A stretch of DNA of 64,000 nucleotides from Gelidibacter mesophilus DSM 14095 (GTDB lineage: Bacteria; Bacteroidota; Bacteroidia; Flavobacteriales; Flavobacteriaceae). The stretch is taken from assembly GCF_000423005.1 (NCBI RefSeq), contig NZ_AUHD01000001.1, positions 124,001 through 188,000 of the forward strand, read 5' to 3'. The translations under genes and the position numbers were made by a program. This document shows, piece after piece, positions 23,997 to 34,428 of the stretch (within the stretch, counting starts at the first letter, position 1; each line of letters begins with the position of its first letter). A model generated the notes under the pieces. It ran no database searches. It was given only the letters and a program-made list of their open reading frames with translations, and was not told the origin of the DNA.

Positions 23997-26627
23997 ATGC
24001 AAATCCCAACAAAGTATTCCTCTTCCAACGTGGAGGACAAGTGGTATTCCTATTGGATGGAACACAAGTATTTTAAGTCCGTTCCTGATGAACGCGAGCC
24101 CTATACGATTGTTATTCCGCCACCAAATGTCACGGGAGTTTTGCATATGGGTCACATGTTGAACAATACCATTCAGGATGTCCTCATTCGTCGGGCTCGT
24201 TTACAAGGTAAAAATGCCTGTTGGGTTCCCGGCACAGACCATGCCTCCATTGCGACAGAAGCAAAAGTTGTCGCTAAGTTGAAGGAACAGGGTATTGATA
24301 AAAATAAGTTATCTCGCGAAGAATTTTTAAACCATGCTTGGGATTGGACCCATGAGTATGGTGGCGTCATTTTAGAACAATTAAAAAAATTGGGGTGTTC
24401 TTGTGATTGGGACCGGACCAAGTTTACCATGGATGCTGAGATGAGCGAATCCGTGATCAAGGTTTTTGTGGATCTCTACAATAAAGGCATGATTTATCGT
24501 GGCTACCGCATGGTCAACTGGGATCCTGAAGCGAAAACCACCTTGTCAGATGAAGAAGTGATCCATGTGGAGCGTACTGACAAATTGTACTATGTAAAAT
24601 ATCAGATTGAAAATGAGGACGGTTTTGTGACCATCGCAACCACGCGTCCAGAGACTATTCTGGGAGATACTGCTGTTTGTGTGAATCCTAATGATGAACG
24701 TTTTCAACATTTGATAGGAAAAAATGTCATAGTTCCTATTTGTAACAGGATAGTGCCCATTATTGCAGATGATTATGTGGATATGGAATTTGGGACAGGC
24801 TGTTTAAAAATAACACCTGCGCATGATGTCAACGATAAGGAAATTGGGGACAGACATCAGTTAGAAGTTGTTGATATCCTTAATGATGATGCCACATTAA
24901 ATAGTTTCGGGATGCACCATCAAGGAAAAGATAGGGTAGTGGCTCGGAAGGACGTTACCCAAGAATTGAAAGATTTGGGGATTCTTGAAAAAACCGAAGA
25001 CATTGTCCATAAAGTTGGAACAAGTGAACGTACCAAAGCCGTTATAGAACCAAGATTATCTGATCAATGGTTTTTGAAAATGGAAGAGCTTGCAAAACCT
25101 GCTATTAAAGCTGTTTTGGAAGATGAAGAGGTGAAGTTGTTTCCAAAACGATTTAATAATACCTACCGTCATTGGATGGAAAATATTCGCGATTGGAATA
25201 TTTCGCGTCAATTGCTATGGGGTCAGCAAATTCCAGCTTATTTCTATGGCGATGGAAAAGAAGATTTTGTAGTTGCTGAAAATGCCGATGCCGCTCTAAT
25301 ATTAGCTAAAGAAAAACTGAGCAACCCACAACTAACTTTAAATGATTTAAATCAAGATAAGGACGCATTAGATACGTGGTTTTCGTCATGGTTATGGCCA
25401 ATAAGTGTCTTTGATGGGATTAAGAACCCCAATAATCCTGAAATTGAATATTATTACCCAACCAATGATTTGGTGACAGGACCGGATATTCTATTCTTTT
25501 GGGTGGCACGAATGATTGTTGCTGGTTATGAATACCGAGATGAAAAACCATTTGAGAATGTTTATCTTACCGGATTGGTGCGTGATAAACAACGTCGAAA
25601 AATGAGTAAATCTTTAGGGAACTCTCCTGATGCTTTAAAATTGATTGATGATTATGGCGCCGATGGTGTGCGCGTAGGATTATTGTTAAGTTCTGCAGCT
25701 GGTAATGACTTGATGTTCGATGAAGACTTGTGCAACCAAGGAAAGGGCTTTAGCAATAAAATATGGAATGCTTTCAGATTGGTGACCGGTTGGGAAGTTT
25801 CAGAATTGGAACAGCCTGAGGCTTCAAAAATCGCGATTGAATGGTACCAAGCTAAGTTCCAACAGGTACTAGCTGAAATTGAGGATCACTACAGTAAATA
25901 CCGATTATCTGATGCTTTAATGGGAATTTATAAGTTAGTTTGGGATGATTTCTGTTCATGGTTATTAGAACTTATTAAGCCAGAATATCAACAGCCTATC
26001 GATTCAAAAACATTTAGCAGTGTGATTGAACTCTTTGAATCTAACTTGAAACTGTTACATCCCTTTATGCCGTTTTTGACGGAAGAAATCTGGCATTTTA
26101 TTGCAGAACGAACGCCCAAAGAAGCATTGATCGTTGCGAACTATCCAAAAGTAGAGGCATTTGATGCACCACTGATTTCTGATTTTGAAATGATAAAGGA
26201 GGTCGTTTCTGGAATTAGAACGATAAGAAAAGACAAGAATATTTCATTTAAGGACAGCATAGAATTGTCGTTCATAAATAACGAAAAACTATCAGAACGC
26301 TACAATTCCGTCATTAAAAAGATGGGGAATATTTCCAAAATGGACACCGTTAATGAAGCTGTTGATGGCGCATTAAGTTTTAGGGTAAACGCGAACGAAT
26401 ATTTTATCCCAATCTCTGGGGCCATTAACGTGGAAGAAGAACTCAAGAAATTGAATGTTGAATTGAAGTACACCGAAGGGTTTCTGAAATCGGTTCAAGG
26501 AAAATTGTCCAATGAGCGCTTTGTGAACAATGCGCCTGCCCAAGTTTTACAAAACGAACGTAATAAGGAAGCAGATGCTTTGGCTAAAATTGAGACTATT
26601 AAAACAAGTTTGGCAAGTTTGAAGTAG
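23997..26627 (+). CDS. valS: Valyl-tRNA synthetase
   Basis: Charges tRNA-Val with valine. Class I signatures: HMGHM (HIGH type) at residues 50-54 in '[11 protein letters not shown]' and 'KMSKSLGN' near residue 535. An editing domain lies between ('[15 protein letters not shown]'), then anticodon-binding and a C-terminal coiled coil ('[21 protein letters not shown]'). Start ATG 23997 begins 'MQIPTKYSS', as in relatives; 876 residues. Single gene. Confidence 0.97.
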   Translation: MQIPTKYSSSNVEDKWYSYWMEHKYFKSVPDEREPYTIVIPPPNVTGVLHMGHMLNNTIQDVLIRRARLQGKNACWVPGTDHASIATEAKVVAKLKEQGIDKNKLSREEFLNHAWDWTHEYGGVILEQLKKLGCSCDWDRTKFTMDAEMSESVIKVFVDLYNKGMIYRGYRMVNWDPEAKTTLSDEEVIHVERTDKLYYVKYQIENEDGFVTIATTRPETILGDTAVCVNPNDERFQHLIGKNVIVPICNRIVPIIADDYVDMEFGTGCLKITPAHDVNDKEIGDRHQLEVVDILNDDATLNSFGMHHQGKDRVVARKDVTQELKDLGILEKTEDIVHKVGTSERTKAVIEPRLSDQWFLKMEELAKPAIKAVLEDEEVKLFPKRFNNTYRHWMENIRDWNISRQLLWGQQIPAYFYGDGKEDFVVAENADAALILAKEKLSNPQLTLNDLNQDKDALDTWFSSWLWPISVFDGIKNPNNPEIEYYYPTNDLVTGPDILFFWVARMIVAGYEYRDEKPFENVYLTGLVRDKQRRKMSKSLGNSPDALKLIDDYGADGVRVGLLLSSAAGNDLMFDEDLCNQGKGFSNKIWNAFRLVTGWEVSELEQPEASKIAIEWYQAKFQQVLAEIEDHYSKYRLSDALMGIYKLVWDDFCSWLLELIKPEYQQPIDSKTFSSVIELFESNLKLLHPFMPFLTEEIWHFIAERTPKEALIVANYPKVEAFDAPLISDFEMIKEVVSGIRTIRKDKNISFKDSIELSFINNEKLSERYNSVIKKMGNISKMDTVNEAVDGALSFRVNANEYFIPISGAINVEEELKKLNVELKYTEGFLKSVQGKLSNERFVNNAPAQVLQNERNKEADALAKIETIKTSLASLK

Positions 26628-26931
26628 ATGTGAACTGGCAGATCATTCTTTTAGACACAAATATTGCACGAACCGTTGAATAAAAGGTAATGCTTTAATT
26701 TAAGAATAGAGTGACACTAAGATGCGTCCTATTTTTATCTAAGACGAGCATTTAGCTTACAATGGAATTAACAAGTTACGAACGGTTGTCTCAAAATATT
26801 TTCATAAACTTTCTGTGATGCTCTCAACTCTGTGAACTTTCGTGAAATAGCTGTGGGTTTTATGAATTGAAATATGGTACTTTCATTTTGGAGTTCTTTG
26901 TATTTATACTTTGAATTTTAAAACACAAAGG
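26628..26931. other. Intergenic region between valS and rodA
   Basis: 304 bases between two convergent genes. I see no open frame of note, no strong hairpin and no repeat of the families in this window. Short stretches such as GTGAACTTTCGTGAAAT look like decayed simple repeats. Confidence 0.5.
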
Positions 26932-28209
26932 TTACCACTCATTGATCCGATTGGAGTCTAATTTTACGAAAATAAACAACAGAATAGTAAAGGCCCAAAG
27001 TGCGGATCCTCCGTAACTAAAAAACGGAAGGGGAATTCCTATAGTAGGAATCAAGCCCATCACCATCCCGATATTGATCATAAAGTGAGCAAATAGTATG
27101 GAGGCCACACAGTAGCCATAAACTCTACTAAATGTTGATTTTTGTAATTCGGCCAGATACAAGATCCGGAGTAATAGTGCTACAAAAAGAATTACTAATA
27201 ACGCGCTGCCCAAGAAACCCCATTCTTCTCCAACTGTGCTAAAGATATAATCCGTATGCTGTTCTGGAACAAATTTACCGGTGGTTCGAGTACCTTGCAT
27301 AAACCCTTTTCCTGTCAATCCTCCTGAGCTGATTGCTTTTTCAGACTCGTGGAGATTATAAAGAATGGTCTGCTTCATATCATGGAGTTTCGTTGGATCT
27401 TTTTCTAAACGAAGCCATAAACTGATGCGGTCTTTTTGGTGAAACTGCAAAATATTGTTATAGAAATATTTGACCCCAAAAGAAAAAAGGATGCATACCA
27501 GAAGAATGGCAATAGGTTGAAAAATTTGAGGCCGTTTCTTTTGTCCAAAGAAATGATGCCCAAAAATTAGAATCGCAGAGACCAAAACGGCAACTACAAC
27601 ATTAAATTTAAGCGCCAATACAGATAAAACAATTAGGAAAATAGCAACCACAAGATAAACCTGCTGTAAACCTTCTCTGTAAAAGACAAAAAAGAAGGCG
27701 GCATAAACCACGGTGCTTCCAGCATCATTTTGCAATAGGATCAAAATGGCAGGTAATAAAATAAATGCTACGGCTTTAAGTTGATCTTTAAATGTTTTCA
27801 TGTTGGTTTGAAGATCACTCATGTATTTTGCAAGTGCTAATGAAGTTGCAAACTTAGCGAATTCACTAGGCTGAATTGTCATTCCTCCAACCCCATACCA
27901 ACCAAGGGCGCCGTTCACATTTTTACCGAAAAAGAACAGACCTATCAATGATAGCATGGATATTATGTAGATAATACTTGCAAACCGCTCATAAAACTTG
28001 GCGTCCAATGCAAGAATCAGAACGATTAAGAAGAGTGTGAAAATAATGAAAACGGACTGTTTTCCATAAGGTTGGCTCATGTCAAAATAACTGGTGATCT
28101 CTCCAGAGTGTGAAGCAGACATGATGTTGAGCCATCCAAAACCTACAAGTAATAGGAACAAGATAATAGTAATCCAATCAAAATTTAATCCTCTAAACTC
28201 TCTTTGCAT
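26932..28209 (-). CDS. rodA: Rod shape-determining SEDS protein RodA
   Basis: Peptidoglycan glycan-chain polymerase of the elongation machinery, about ten membrane helices. SEDS landmarks include 'NAAGSTVVYAAFFFVFYREGL'-type block (reads NDAGSTVVYAAF), 'GFMQGTRTTGKFVPEQHTD' and 'TIGIPLPFFSYGGSALW'. At 425 residues it is slightly longer than E. coli RodA. Three bases downstream of mrdA, last gene of the mreB-to-rodA block. Confidence 0.95.
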   Translation of the reverse strand: MQREFRGLNFDWITIILFLLLVGFGWLNIMSASHSGEITSYFDMSQPYGKQSVFIIFTLFLIVLILALDAKFYERFASIIYIISMLSLIGLFFFGKNVNGALGWYGVGGMTIQPSEFAKFATSLALAKYMSDLQTNMKTFKDQLKAVAFILLPAILILLQNDAGSTVVYAAFFFVFYREGLQQVYLVVAIFLIVLSVLALKFNVVVAVLVSAILIFGHHFFGQKKRPQIFQPIAILLVCILFSFGVKYFYNNILQFHQKDRISLWLRLEKDPTKLHDMKQTILYNLHESEKAISSGGLTGKGFMQGTRTTGKFVPEQHTDYIFSTVGEEWGFLGSALLVILFVALLLRILYLAELQKSTFSRVYGYCVASILFAHFMINIGMVMGLIPTIGIPLPFFSYGGSALWAFTILLFIFVKLDSNRINEW

Positions 28210-28212
28210 CTA

Positions 28213-30156
28213 TTATTGATTAAATGGTGATGGTCGGTTACTTATAGGATTTATTACGGTATCTTTTGTTATTTTATCAATCACTTGTAATGCTGATTGT
28301 CTGTTGATACCAAAAGGTTTTCCAGAGTAAGGTTTGGCATATTCATCCTCTAAACTGTGTGTGAGGATCCAATTTTCCATGGAGTTCATTGTGACTTCAC
28401 CTTTAATATATTTTTCGATCATTAAACTCGCAATCCGACCTGCAAATCGACTTCCCCAATACCCATTTTCAACAAAAACCGCAATGGCAATCTTTGGATT
28501 ATCCTTAGGTGCAAAAGCGACAAAAATGGAATGATCAGTGAGTTGGGTAGTTTTACCGTCTATTTTTTTAAAGTTTTCAGCGGTCCCCGTTTTTCCGCAG
28601 ATGTCAATGCCTGGCACACGTAGTGAATATGCCGTACCAGTGTTATAAACATCAAACATCCCCTGCACTACAGGTTCAAAATGTTTCTTATCTATGGTGG
28701 TATGGTTAGGTGTTGTGTATTTTTCATCAATCTCCTGGCCTTCAATTTTCTTAATAATATGAGGCGTAAAAAAATGGCCGCGGTTTGCAATGGCAGCGAC
28801 CATATTTGCTAATTGAATTGGTGTGGCTTCAACTTCACCTTGTCCAATAGAATTGGATATGTTATAAGTTGAAGACCATCTGTTCTTGCCGTACCATTTA
28901 TCATAAAAATCACCATCAGGAATACGTCCTTTATTCCCTATCTTCAGATCATATCCTAAATAATCACCCAATCCAAAACTTTTAATGTGATTGCTCCAAA
29001 CATCCATTCCGTCATGTGGTTTGTCATATTTATCGATAATACGTCTGTAAACATTTACAAAATAAGCATTGCAAGACTGTGCTATTCCTTGATTCATTGA
29101 TAGTGGACTTGCATGGGCATGGCAACCTGTCAACCGTCTACTACCAAGATAGTAACCCCCTCTACAAGAGAATTGATCTTGAGTGGTGACCACATTTTCT
29201 TGAAGACCGACCAAGGCGCTGAGTACTTTAAACGGTGAACCAGGTGCATATTGTGCTTTCAAACTTCTGTCAAAAAGAGGTTTGGCTATGGTGTCCGTAT
29301 ATAGCTTAGAGAAATTTCTCGAACGCTGTCTTCCCACCAGTAAATTTGGATTATAGGAGGGCGCAGAAACCATTGCAAGAATCTCACCAGAACTTGGTTC
29401 TATTGCAATTATACCGCCATGTTTATGTCGCATCAAAAGCTCGCCATATTCCTGTAATTTGGAATCAATGGTAATGCTGATGTCTTTTCCTGGTTGTGGC
29501 AAAGTATCGTAAATGCCATCTTTATAAGGCCCAATATCTCTATTGAAGCGATCTTTTTGAATGAACTTAATACCTTTTACGCCACGAAGAACTTCCTCAT
29601 AAGACAATTCAACCCCTTGTTTTCCAATAAGATCACCACTTTTATAGTAGGGTTCATTTTCTATAATGTAATTGTTGACCTCACCAATATCTCCTAATAC
29701 ATTAGCACCTATAGTCGTCTGATAGTCTCTTAATGAACGTTTTTGAATGTAAAACCCTTGGTATTTCCTGATTTTTTCCTGCAGAACGGCATATTCAATT
29801 CTTGAAAGCTGCGGAATAAATACCGAAGGTAAACGTGGGGAATAGCGGTAAGCCTTATCGTAAAACTTAATGAAATCTTCCTTTGTTATTTTTAGAAGGT
29901 TGCAAAATTCTAAGGTATCCATAGCTTTCACTTCGCGCGGAATGAACATCACATCATAAGACGGTTGGTTGGCTACCAATAAATTATCATTTCTATCATA
30001 AACGTACCCTCGCTTAGGATAATCATAAACCTTACGGATGGCATTGTCATCAAACAAGCTGTACGGGTCTTCATTGTACACTTGTAGATAAAATAAGCGT
30101 GCAATAAAAACCAAGCCTACAATAACTATTATTGAAAGGAGCAGTAATTTTCTCAT
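28213..30156 (-). CDS. mrdA: Penicillin-binding protein 2
   Basis: Peptidoglycan DD-transpeptidase of cell elongation. One N-terminal membrane helix, dimerisation (pedestal) domain, then a transpeptidase domain with SxxK at S307-K310 ('APGSPFKV'), SxN at 361-363 ('QSCNAYF') and KTG at 522-524 ('CGKTGTAEN'). 647 residues. Start overlaps the mreD stop by four bases; works with RodA, encoded next. Confidence 0.96.
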   Translation of the reverse strand: MRKLLLLSIIVIVGLVFIARLFYLQVYNEDPYSLFDDNAIRKVYDYPKRGYVYDRNDNLLVANQPSYDVMFIPREVKAMDTLEFCNLLKITKEDFIKFYDKAYRYSPRLPSVFIPQLSRIEYAVLQEKIRKYQGFYIQKRSLRDYQTTIGANVLGDIGEVNNYIIENEPYYKSGDLIGKQGVELSYEEVLRGVKGIKFIQKDRFNRDIGPYKDGIYDTLPQPGKDISITIDSKLQEYGELLMRHKHGGIIAIEPSSGEILAMVSAPSYNPNLLVGRQRSRNFSKLYTDTIAKPLFDRSLKAQYAPGSPFKVLSALVGLQENVVTTQDQFSCRGGYYLGSRRLTGCHAHASPLSMNQGIAQSCNAYFVNVYRRIIDKYDKPHDGMDVWSNHIKSFGLGDYLGYDLKIGNKGRIPDGDFYDKWYGKNRWSSTYNISNSIGQGEVEATPIQLANMVAAIANRGHFFTPHIIKKIEGQEIDEKYTTPNHTTIDKKHFEPVVQGMFDVYNTGTAYSLRVPGIDICGKTGTAENFKKIDGKTTQLTDHSIFVAFAPKDNPKIAIAVFVENGYWGSRFAGRIASLMIEKYIKGEVTMNSMENWILTHSLEDEYAKPYSGKPFGINRQSALQVIDKITKDTVINPISNRPSPFNQ

Positions 30157-30659
30157 TTTCGTTTTTGGCTAAAAAGAATGGTGATAATCAAAGAAAGAAG
30201 TATAGTGAAAATTCCTGAAAATAACGTTTTTTGAAGGATTAATAGTATGTTAGAAATGTTAAAAATCTCTAAGGAATACATGATGAAATGATGGATTAAA
30301 ATCAGTGCAGTAAAATAGATAAACTTACTGTTAAAATCAATTTGATTGAATTTTATGGACTGATAATCATAGACCGTTCCGAATGAAAACTTAAGGAATA
30401 CAGGTCTTATATAGGCTAAAGTAACACAGGCGGCTGCATGTACACCTCCTGAGTCTGAAAACACATCTACAGATAGTCCTAGTAAAAATGCCAAGAATAC
30501 AAATAATGTGCGATTGTTGTTTGCTGGAAATAAAATGATAAAAAGAATATAAATATACGGATTGATATACCCCATAAAATTGATATGGCTAAAGATCAAT
30601 ACTTGGACCAAAACCAAAATGACAAATATAGCGGCCTGATTGAGAGTTGCCTTAGTCAT
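30153..30659 (-). CDS. mreD: Rod shape-determining protein MreD
   Basis: A 168-residue integral membrane protein with about five helices, e.g. 'ATLNQAAIFVILVLVQVLIF' and 'TLFVFLAFLLGLSVDVFSD'. The sequence is poorly conserved between phyla, but position between mreC and mrdA and the helix pattern make the call firm. Overlaps mreC by eight bases and mrdA by four. Confidence 0.9.
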   Translation of the reverse strand: MTKATLNQAAIFVILVLVQVLIFSHINFMGYINPYIYILFIILFPANNNRTLFVFLAFLLGLSVDVFSDSGGVHAAACVTLAYIRPVFLKFSFGTVYDYQSIKFNQIDFNSKFIYFTALILIHHFIMYSLEIFNISNILLILQKTLFSGIFTILLSLIITILFSQKRK

Positions 30660-31476
30660 CTTTTGGTTTTTGAAGGGATTTTATTTCAGAAGCCTGCAAA
30701 TTTTCAATAACGTAAACGTGACCAATATTGGTCATGTCATTAAATAATTTTACGGTTACAATGTAAGAGTCACCGCCACTATCAATTTTAAAGGAGTTAA
30801 CTGTTCCAATTAAAATACCTTTTGGGAAAATAGTAGATTGTCCACCTGTAATAATCGTGTCGCCAATGGCAACGGGTGCAAATTTTGAAATGTCAATAAG
30901 TTGTGCAAATTCGGCTGATTCAGTATTCCAAACTAAAGACCCAATATGATTGGTCTTTTTTAATTGGGCATTGATTCTGCTCCGAGTATTTAAAATGGAT
31001 AATACCGATGAGAAATTTTGTGAGGTGTTTTCAACAATTCCAACAATTCCTTGAGAGGTAATGACCCCATGATCTATTTTAATGCTATCTTTTTTTCCTT
31101 TATTTATAGTCAAATAATTAGTGGATTGGGAATAACTGTTTTTATATACATCCGCAGTCCTGAATTTAAAATGTGGATTTAATTTCAAACTGTCTTTTAG
31201 AATTGTTTTTGAAGTATCCACATCCAAATTGTGTACAATGGATTTCAACATTCGATTTTCTTCCAATAAGGCTTTGTTTTCTTTGGTCAAATTGAAATAC
31301 TGGCCAATCCCATTTGCCGTTTGATACACAGTTCCAGTGACAAAGTTTGACGAATTGATGAACTTGCTTTTGTGATAGGAATGTGACTGAATAGTGAAAA
31401 ACAGAGACAGACCGAAAAGCAACAAAAACACGAGGAAAGTTTTGTTCCTAAGTACAAAATTTATGATTTGTTGCAT
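30652..31476 (-). CDS. mreC: Rod shape-determining protein MreC
   Basis: A 274-residue bitopic protein: N-terminal membrane helix ('TFLVFLLLFGLSLFFTI'), coiled coil ('KENKALLEENRMLKS'), then the periplasmic beta-domain ('GVITSQGIVGIVENTS', 'IGDTIITGGQSTIFPKGILIG'). Scaffolds PBP2 and RodA on MreB. Ten bases after mreB. Confidence 0.95.
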   Translation of the reverse strand: MQQIINFVLRNKTFLVFLLLFGLSLFFTIQSHSYHKSKFINSSNFVTGTVYQTANGIGQYFNLTKENKALLEENRMLKSIVHNLDVDTSKTILKDSLKLNPHFKFRTADVYKNSYSQSTNYLTINKGKKDSIKIDHGVITSQGIVGIVENTSQNFSSVLSILNTRSRINAQLKKTNHIGSLVWNTESAEFAQLIDISKFAPVAIGDTIITGGQSTIFPKGILIGTVNSFKIDSGGDSYIVTVKLFNDMTNIGHVYVIENLQASEIKSLQKPKDD

Positions 31477-31485
31477 TTGGGCTTA

Positions 31486-32514
31486 CTATTTTATCAATAT
31501 ACTTTTGAATTTAGGAAGGTTTTTTAATACGATTCCCGTTCCTCTAACGACTGCCCGTAAAGGATCTTCAGCAATATACACAGGTAAATCCGTCTTTTGG
31601 GATAAACGTTTGTCTAGGCCTCTTAACATAGAGCCTCCTCCTGCAAGATAAATACCGGTATTGTAAATATCCGCAGCCAACTCTGGCGGGGTTTGAGATA
31701 AAGTTTCCATAACAGAGTCTTCAATTCGTAAAATTGATTTGTCAAGTGCTTTAGCAATTTCTCGGTAAGAAATCTGAACCTGTTTCGGTTTACCAGTTAA
31801 TAGATCCCGTCCTTGAACGCTCATTTCTTCTGGTGGAACTTCTAAATCTTCAGTTGCGGCTCCAATCTGAATCTTGATTTTTTCAGCCGTGCGTTCACCA
31901 ACATATAAGTTGTGTTGTGTACGCATATAGTATACAATATCGTTTGTAAATACGTCACCGGCAACTTTTACTGATTTATCACAGACAATACCACCTAAGG
32001 CGATGACTGCAATTTCTGTGGTACCGCCTCCTATGTCGACAATCATGTTGCCTTTTGGTTGCATAATGTCAATACCAATACCGATGGCTGCTGCCATTGG
32101 TTCATGAATCAAATAGACTTCTTTACCGTTAACACGCTCACAAGACTCTTTAACCGCACGCATTTCAACCTCTGTGATCCCTGATGGAATACAAACAACC
32201 ATACGCAGAGCAGGAGTGAAAAATTTCTTTTTTAAGGCAGGGATGTTTTTGATGAACAAATTGATCATTTGTTCAGAGGCATCAAAATCGGCAATAACCC
32301 CATCTTTCAAGGGCCTGATTGTTTTGATATTTTCGTGCGTTTTTCCTTGCATCATGTTGGCTTCTTTACCAACAGCAATAATTTTTCCTGAAATTCGGTC
32401 TCTTGCAACTATGGATGGACTATCTACAACAACTTTGTCGTTATGGATAATTAAGGTATTTGCGGTTCCTAAATCTATGGCTATTTCTTCTGTTAAGAAA
32501 TCAAAAAATCCCAT
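31486..32514 (-). CDS. mreB: Rod shape-determining actin homologue MreB
   Basis: A 342-residue actin-fold ATPase. Phosphate-1 'AIDLGTANTLI', phosphate-2 'MIVDIGGGTTEIAVIALGG' and adenosine motif 'GIYLAGGGSMLRGL' are all present. Directs lateral wall synthesis in rod cells. Heads the mreBCD-mrdA-rodA transcript; the preceding 150 bases must hold its promoter because purH ends in its own hairpin. Confidence 0.97.
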   Translation of the reverse strand: MGFFDFLTEEIAIDLGTANTLIIHNDKVVVDSPSIVARDRISGKIIAVGKEANMMQGKTHENIKTIRPLKDGVIADFDASEQMINLFIKNIPALKKKFFTPALRMVVCIPSGITEVEMRAVKESCERVNGKEVYLIHEPMAAAIGIGIDIMQPKGNMIVDIGGGTTEIAVIALGGIVCDKSVKVAGDVFTNDIVYYMRTQHNLYVGERTAEKIKIQIGAATEDLEVPPEEMSVQGRDLLTGKPKQVQISYREIAKALDKSILRIEDSVMETLSQTPPELAADIYNTGIYLAGGGSMLRGLDKRLSQKTDLPVYIAEDPLRAVVRGTGIVLKNLPKFKSILIK

Positions 32515-32667
32515 GTGTATTGTTGATTGTATAAGTTGATATAACTTTGTTTTTATTCTAGTTGTAAATGTAATAAAACTTCATAAATATTAAAGATTTT
32601 ATTCTTTACGCCCTTCTTCCCATTTTATTCGGAATTATGCTTCTTTTATTATACTTAAAATCACTAC

Positions 32668-32692
32668 TTAGAAAGCGGTTTTAGCTTTCTAA
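32668..32692 (-). terminator. Hairpin directly after purH
   Basis: Perfect 9-bp stem TTAGAAAGC / GCTTTCTAA adjoining the purH stop codon. Separates purH from mreB on the same strand. Confidence 0.6.
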
Positions 32693-34222
32693 TTAATGTT
32701 TAAAATGACGTGTTCCGGTAAACACCATGGCCACATTATTGGCGTTGCAATAATCAATACTCAATTCGTCTTTGATTGAACCTCCAGGTTGAATTACCGC
32801 AGTAATTCCTGCATCTTTTGCAATTTCCACACAGTCAGGAAAAGGAAAAAAGGCATCACTCGCCATGACTGCGCCTTGCAAATCAAAATTAAAAGATTTG
32901 GCTTTATGAATAGCTTGGTTTAGTGCATCAACACGACTTGTTTGTCCGTTACCACTGGCAAACAATTGTTTGTTTTTAGCCAATACAATGGTATTTGATT
33001 TGGTATGCTTGCAAATTTTGGAAGCAAAGATCAAATCTTCTAACTCGTTTTCTGAGGGTTTATTGTTGGTGGTATAGCTTAAATCTGCTATCACATCTGT
33101 TTTATTATTCTTATCCTGTACCAAAACACCATTTAAGCATGTTCTCACAGTTGTTTTTGGAAGTTCTACGTCTTTTTGTACTAAAAGGATTCTGTTTTTC
33201 TTGCCTTGTAAAATTTCTTTTGCTTCCGGAGAAAAACCAGGAGCAATCACTACTTCACAAAATAGACTGTGAATCTCTTCAGCTGTGGCCTTATCAATTT
33301 CAGTATTGGCAATTAAGACACCACCAAATGCAGAAACAGGATCACCTGCCAACGCATCAACATAAGCTTGGTGTAGGGTGTCTCTTTGCGCAAATCCGCA
33401 CGCATTGTTGTGTTTTAATATGGCGAACGTTGATGCTTCACCTTTAAATTCATTTATTAAATTAACCGCTGCATCAACATCCAAAAGGTTGTTATAGCTC
33501 AATTCCTTGCCATGTAGTTGGTCAAACATCTCTTCGAAATTGCCGAAGAAAAATCCTTTTTGATGTGGGTTTTCTCCATATCGCAAAACTTTTCCGTTTG
33601 TTTCACTGATTTTAAACACAGCTTCTTCTTGATTCTTATTGAAATAATTAAAAATTGCCGTATCGTAATGGGAAGAAATATTGAAGGCTTTGGCTGCAAA
33701 ACGTTTTCTGTCGGTATCTGAAGTTTCTCCTTTCTTAGATTTTAAAAGTTCTAAGAACTCGCTGTAATCATCAACAGAGGACACACAAACTACGTCCGCA
33801 TAATTTTTGGCGGCAGCTCTGATCAGCGAAATTCCTCCAATATCAATTTTTTCGATAATATCTTCGTGACTTGAATCTGAAGCGACTGTTTTTTCAAAAG
33901 GGTATAAATCCACAATAACCAAGTCAATTTGTGGGATTGAAAACTCGGCCAATTCTGCTACATCCTGAGTGTTATTTTGACGGTTTAAAATTCCTCCAAA
34001 AACTTTTGGATGTAATGTTTTAACGCGTCCACCTAAAATAGACGGATAGGAGGTGACATCTTCTACAGGAATGACCTCAATACCCAAATCTTTTATAAAT
34101 TTTTCAGTGCCTCCAGTTGAATAAATAGTAACGCCCAATTGATTTAGTTCTCTAACAATAGGCTCTAATCCGTCTTTACTGAAAACTGAAATTAAGGCAG
34201 ATGAAATAGTTTTATTGTGCAT
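32693..34222 (-). CDS. purH: Bifunctional AICAR transformylase / IMP cyclohydrolase
   Basis: Last two steps of IMP synthesis. N-terminal cyclohydrolase domain ('ALISVFSKDGLEPIVREL', 'SILGGRVKTLHPKVFGGIL', 'KIDIGGISLIRAAAKNY') and C-terminal transformylase ('LKHNNACGFA', 'ASDAFFPFPDCVE', 'GGSIKDELSIDYCN'). I use the ATG at 34222 (509 residues), where homology begins; ATG 34249 would add nine residues. Promoter box at 34307-34314. Confidence 0.96.
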   Translation of the reverse strand: MHNKTISSALISVFSKDGLEPIVRELNQLGVTIYSTGGTEKFIKDLGIEVIPVEDVTSYPSILGGRVKTLHPKVFGGILNRQNNTQDVAELAEFSIPQIDLVIVDLYPFEKTVASDSSHEDIIEKIDIGGISLIRAAAKNYADVVCVSSVDDYSEFLELLKSKKGETSDTDRKRFAAKAFNISSHYDTAIFNYFNKNQEEAVFKISETNGKVLRYGENPHQKGFFFGNFEEMFDQLHGKELSYNNLLDVDAAVNLINEFKGEASTFAILKHNNACGFAQRDTLHQAYVDALAGDPVSAFGGVLIANTEIDKATAEEIHSLFCEVVIAPGFSPEAKEILQGKKNRILLVQKDVELPKTTVRTCLNGVLVQDKNNKTDVIADLSYTTNNKPSENELEDLIFASKICKHTKSNTIVLAKNKQLFASGNGQTSRVDALNQAIHKAKSFNFDLQGAVMASDAFFPFPDCVEIAKDAGITAVIQPGGSIKDELSIDYCNANNVAMVFTGTRHFKH

Positions 34223-34306
34223 GTTGTGTTGTGTTTGTTTTGGTCTCATTTTTCCTTGGAAACCATATAAAAATCAAAATTAAATAAAATGCAAATTTTT
34301 AAAGCG

Positions 34307-34314
34307 CAAAAATA
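34307..34314 (-). promoter_or_regulatory. Bacteroidota -7 box upstream of purH
   Basis: Minus-strand TATTTTTG, full TAnnTTTG match, about 85 bases before the ATG at 34222. Confidence 0.35.
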
Positions 34315-34428
34315 CATATTATTGAAGACAATTTGAGGTATCAAGTGGGAGTTTATTTAAGTTTTTTGTAACAATATATTATTGAAAACGTCCTATCTTT
34401 AAATTCGTTATAAAACCGCAAAAAACAG

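Noticed and set aside
26628-26931. Possible small gene or RNA between valS and rodA
   Set aside because: No open frame, stem or known RNA pattern could be supported by eye.
32995-33447. 150-codon open frame opposite purH
   Set aside because: It is a shadow of a highly conserved gene, with no recognisable domain.
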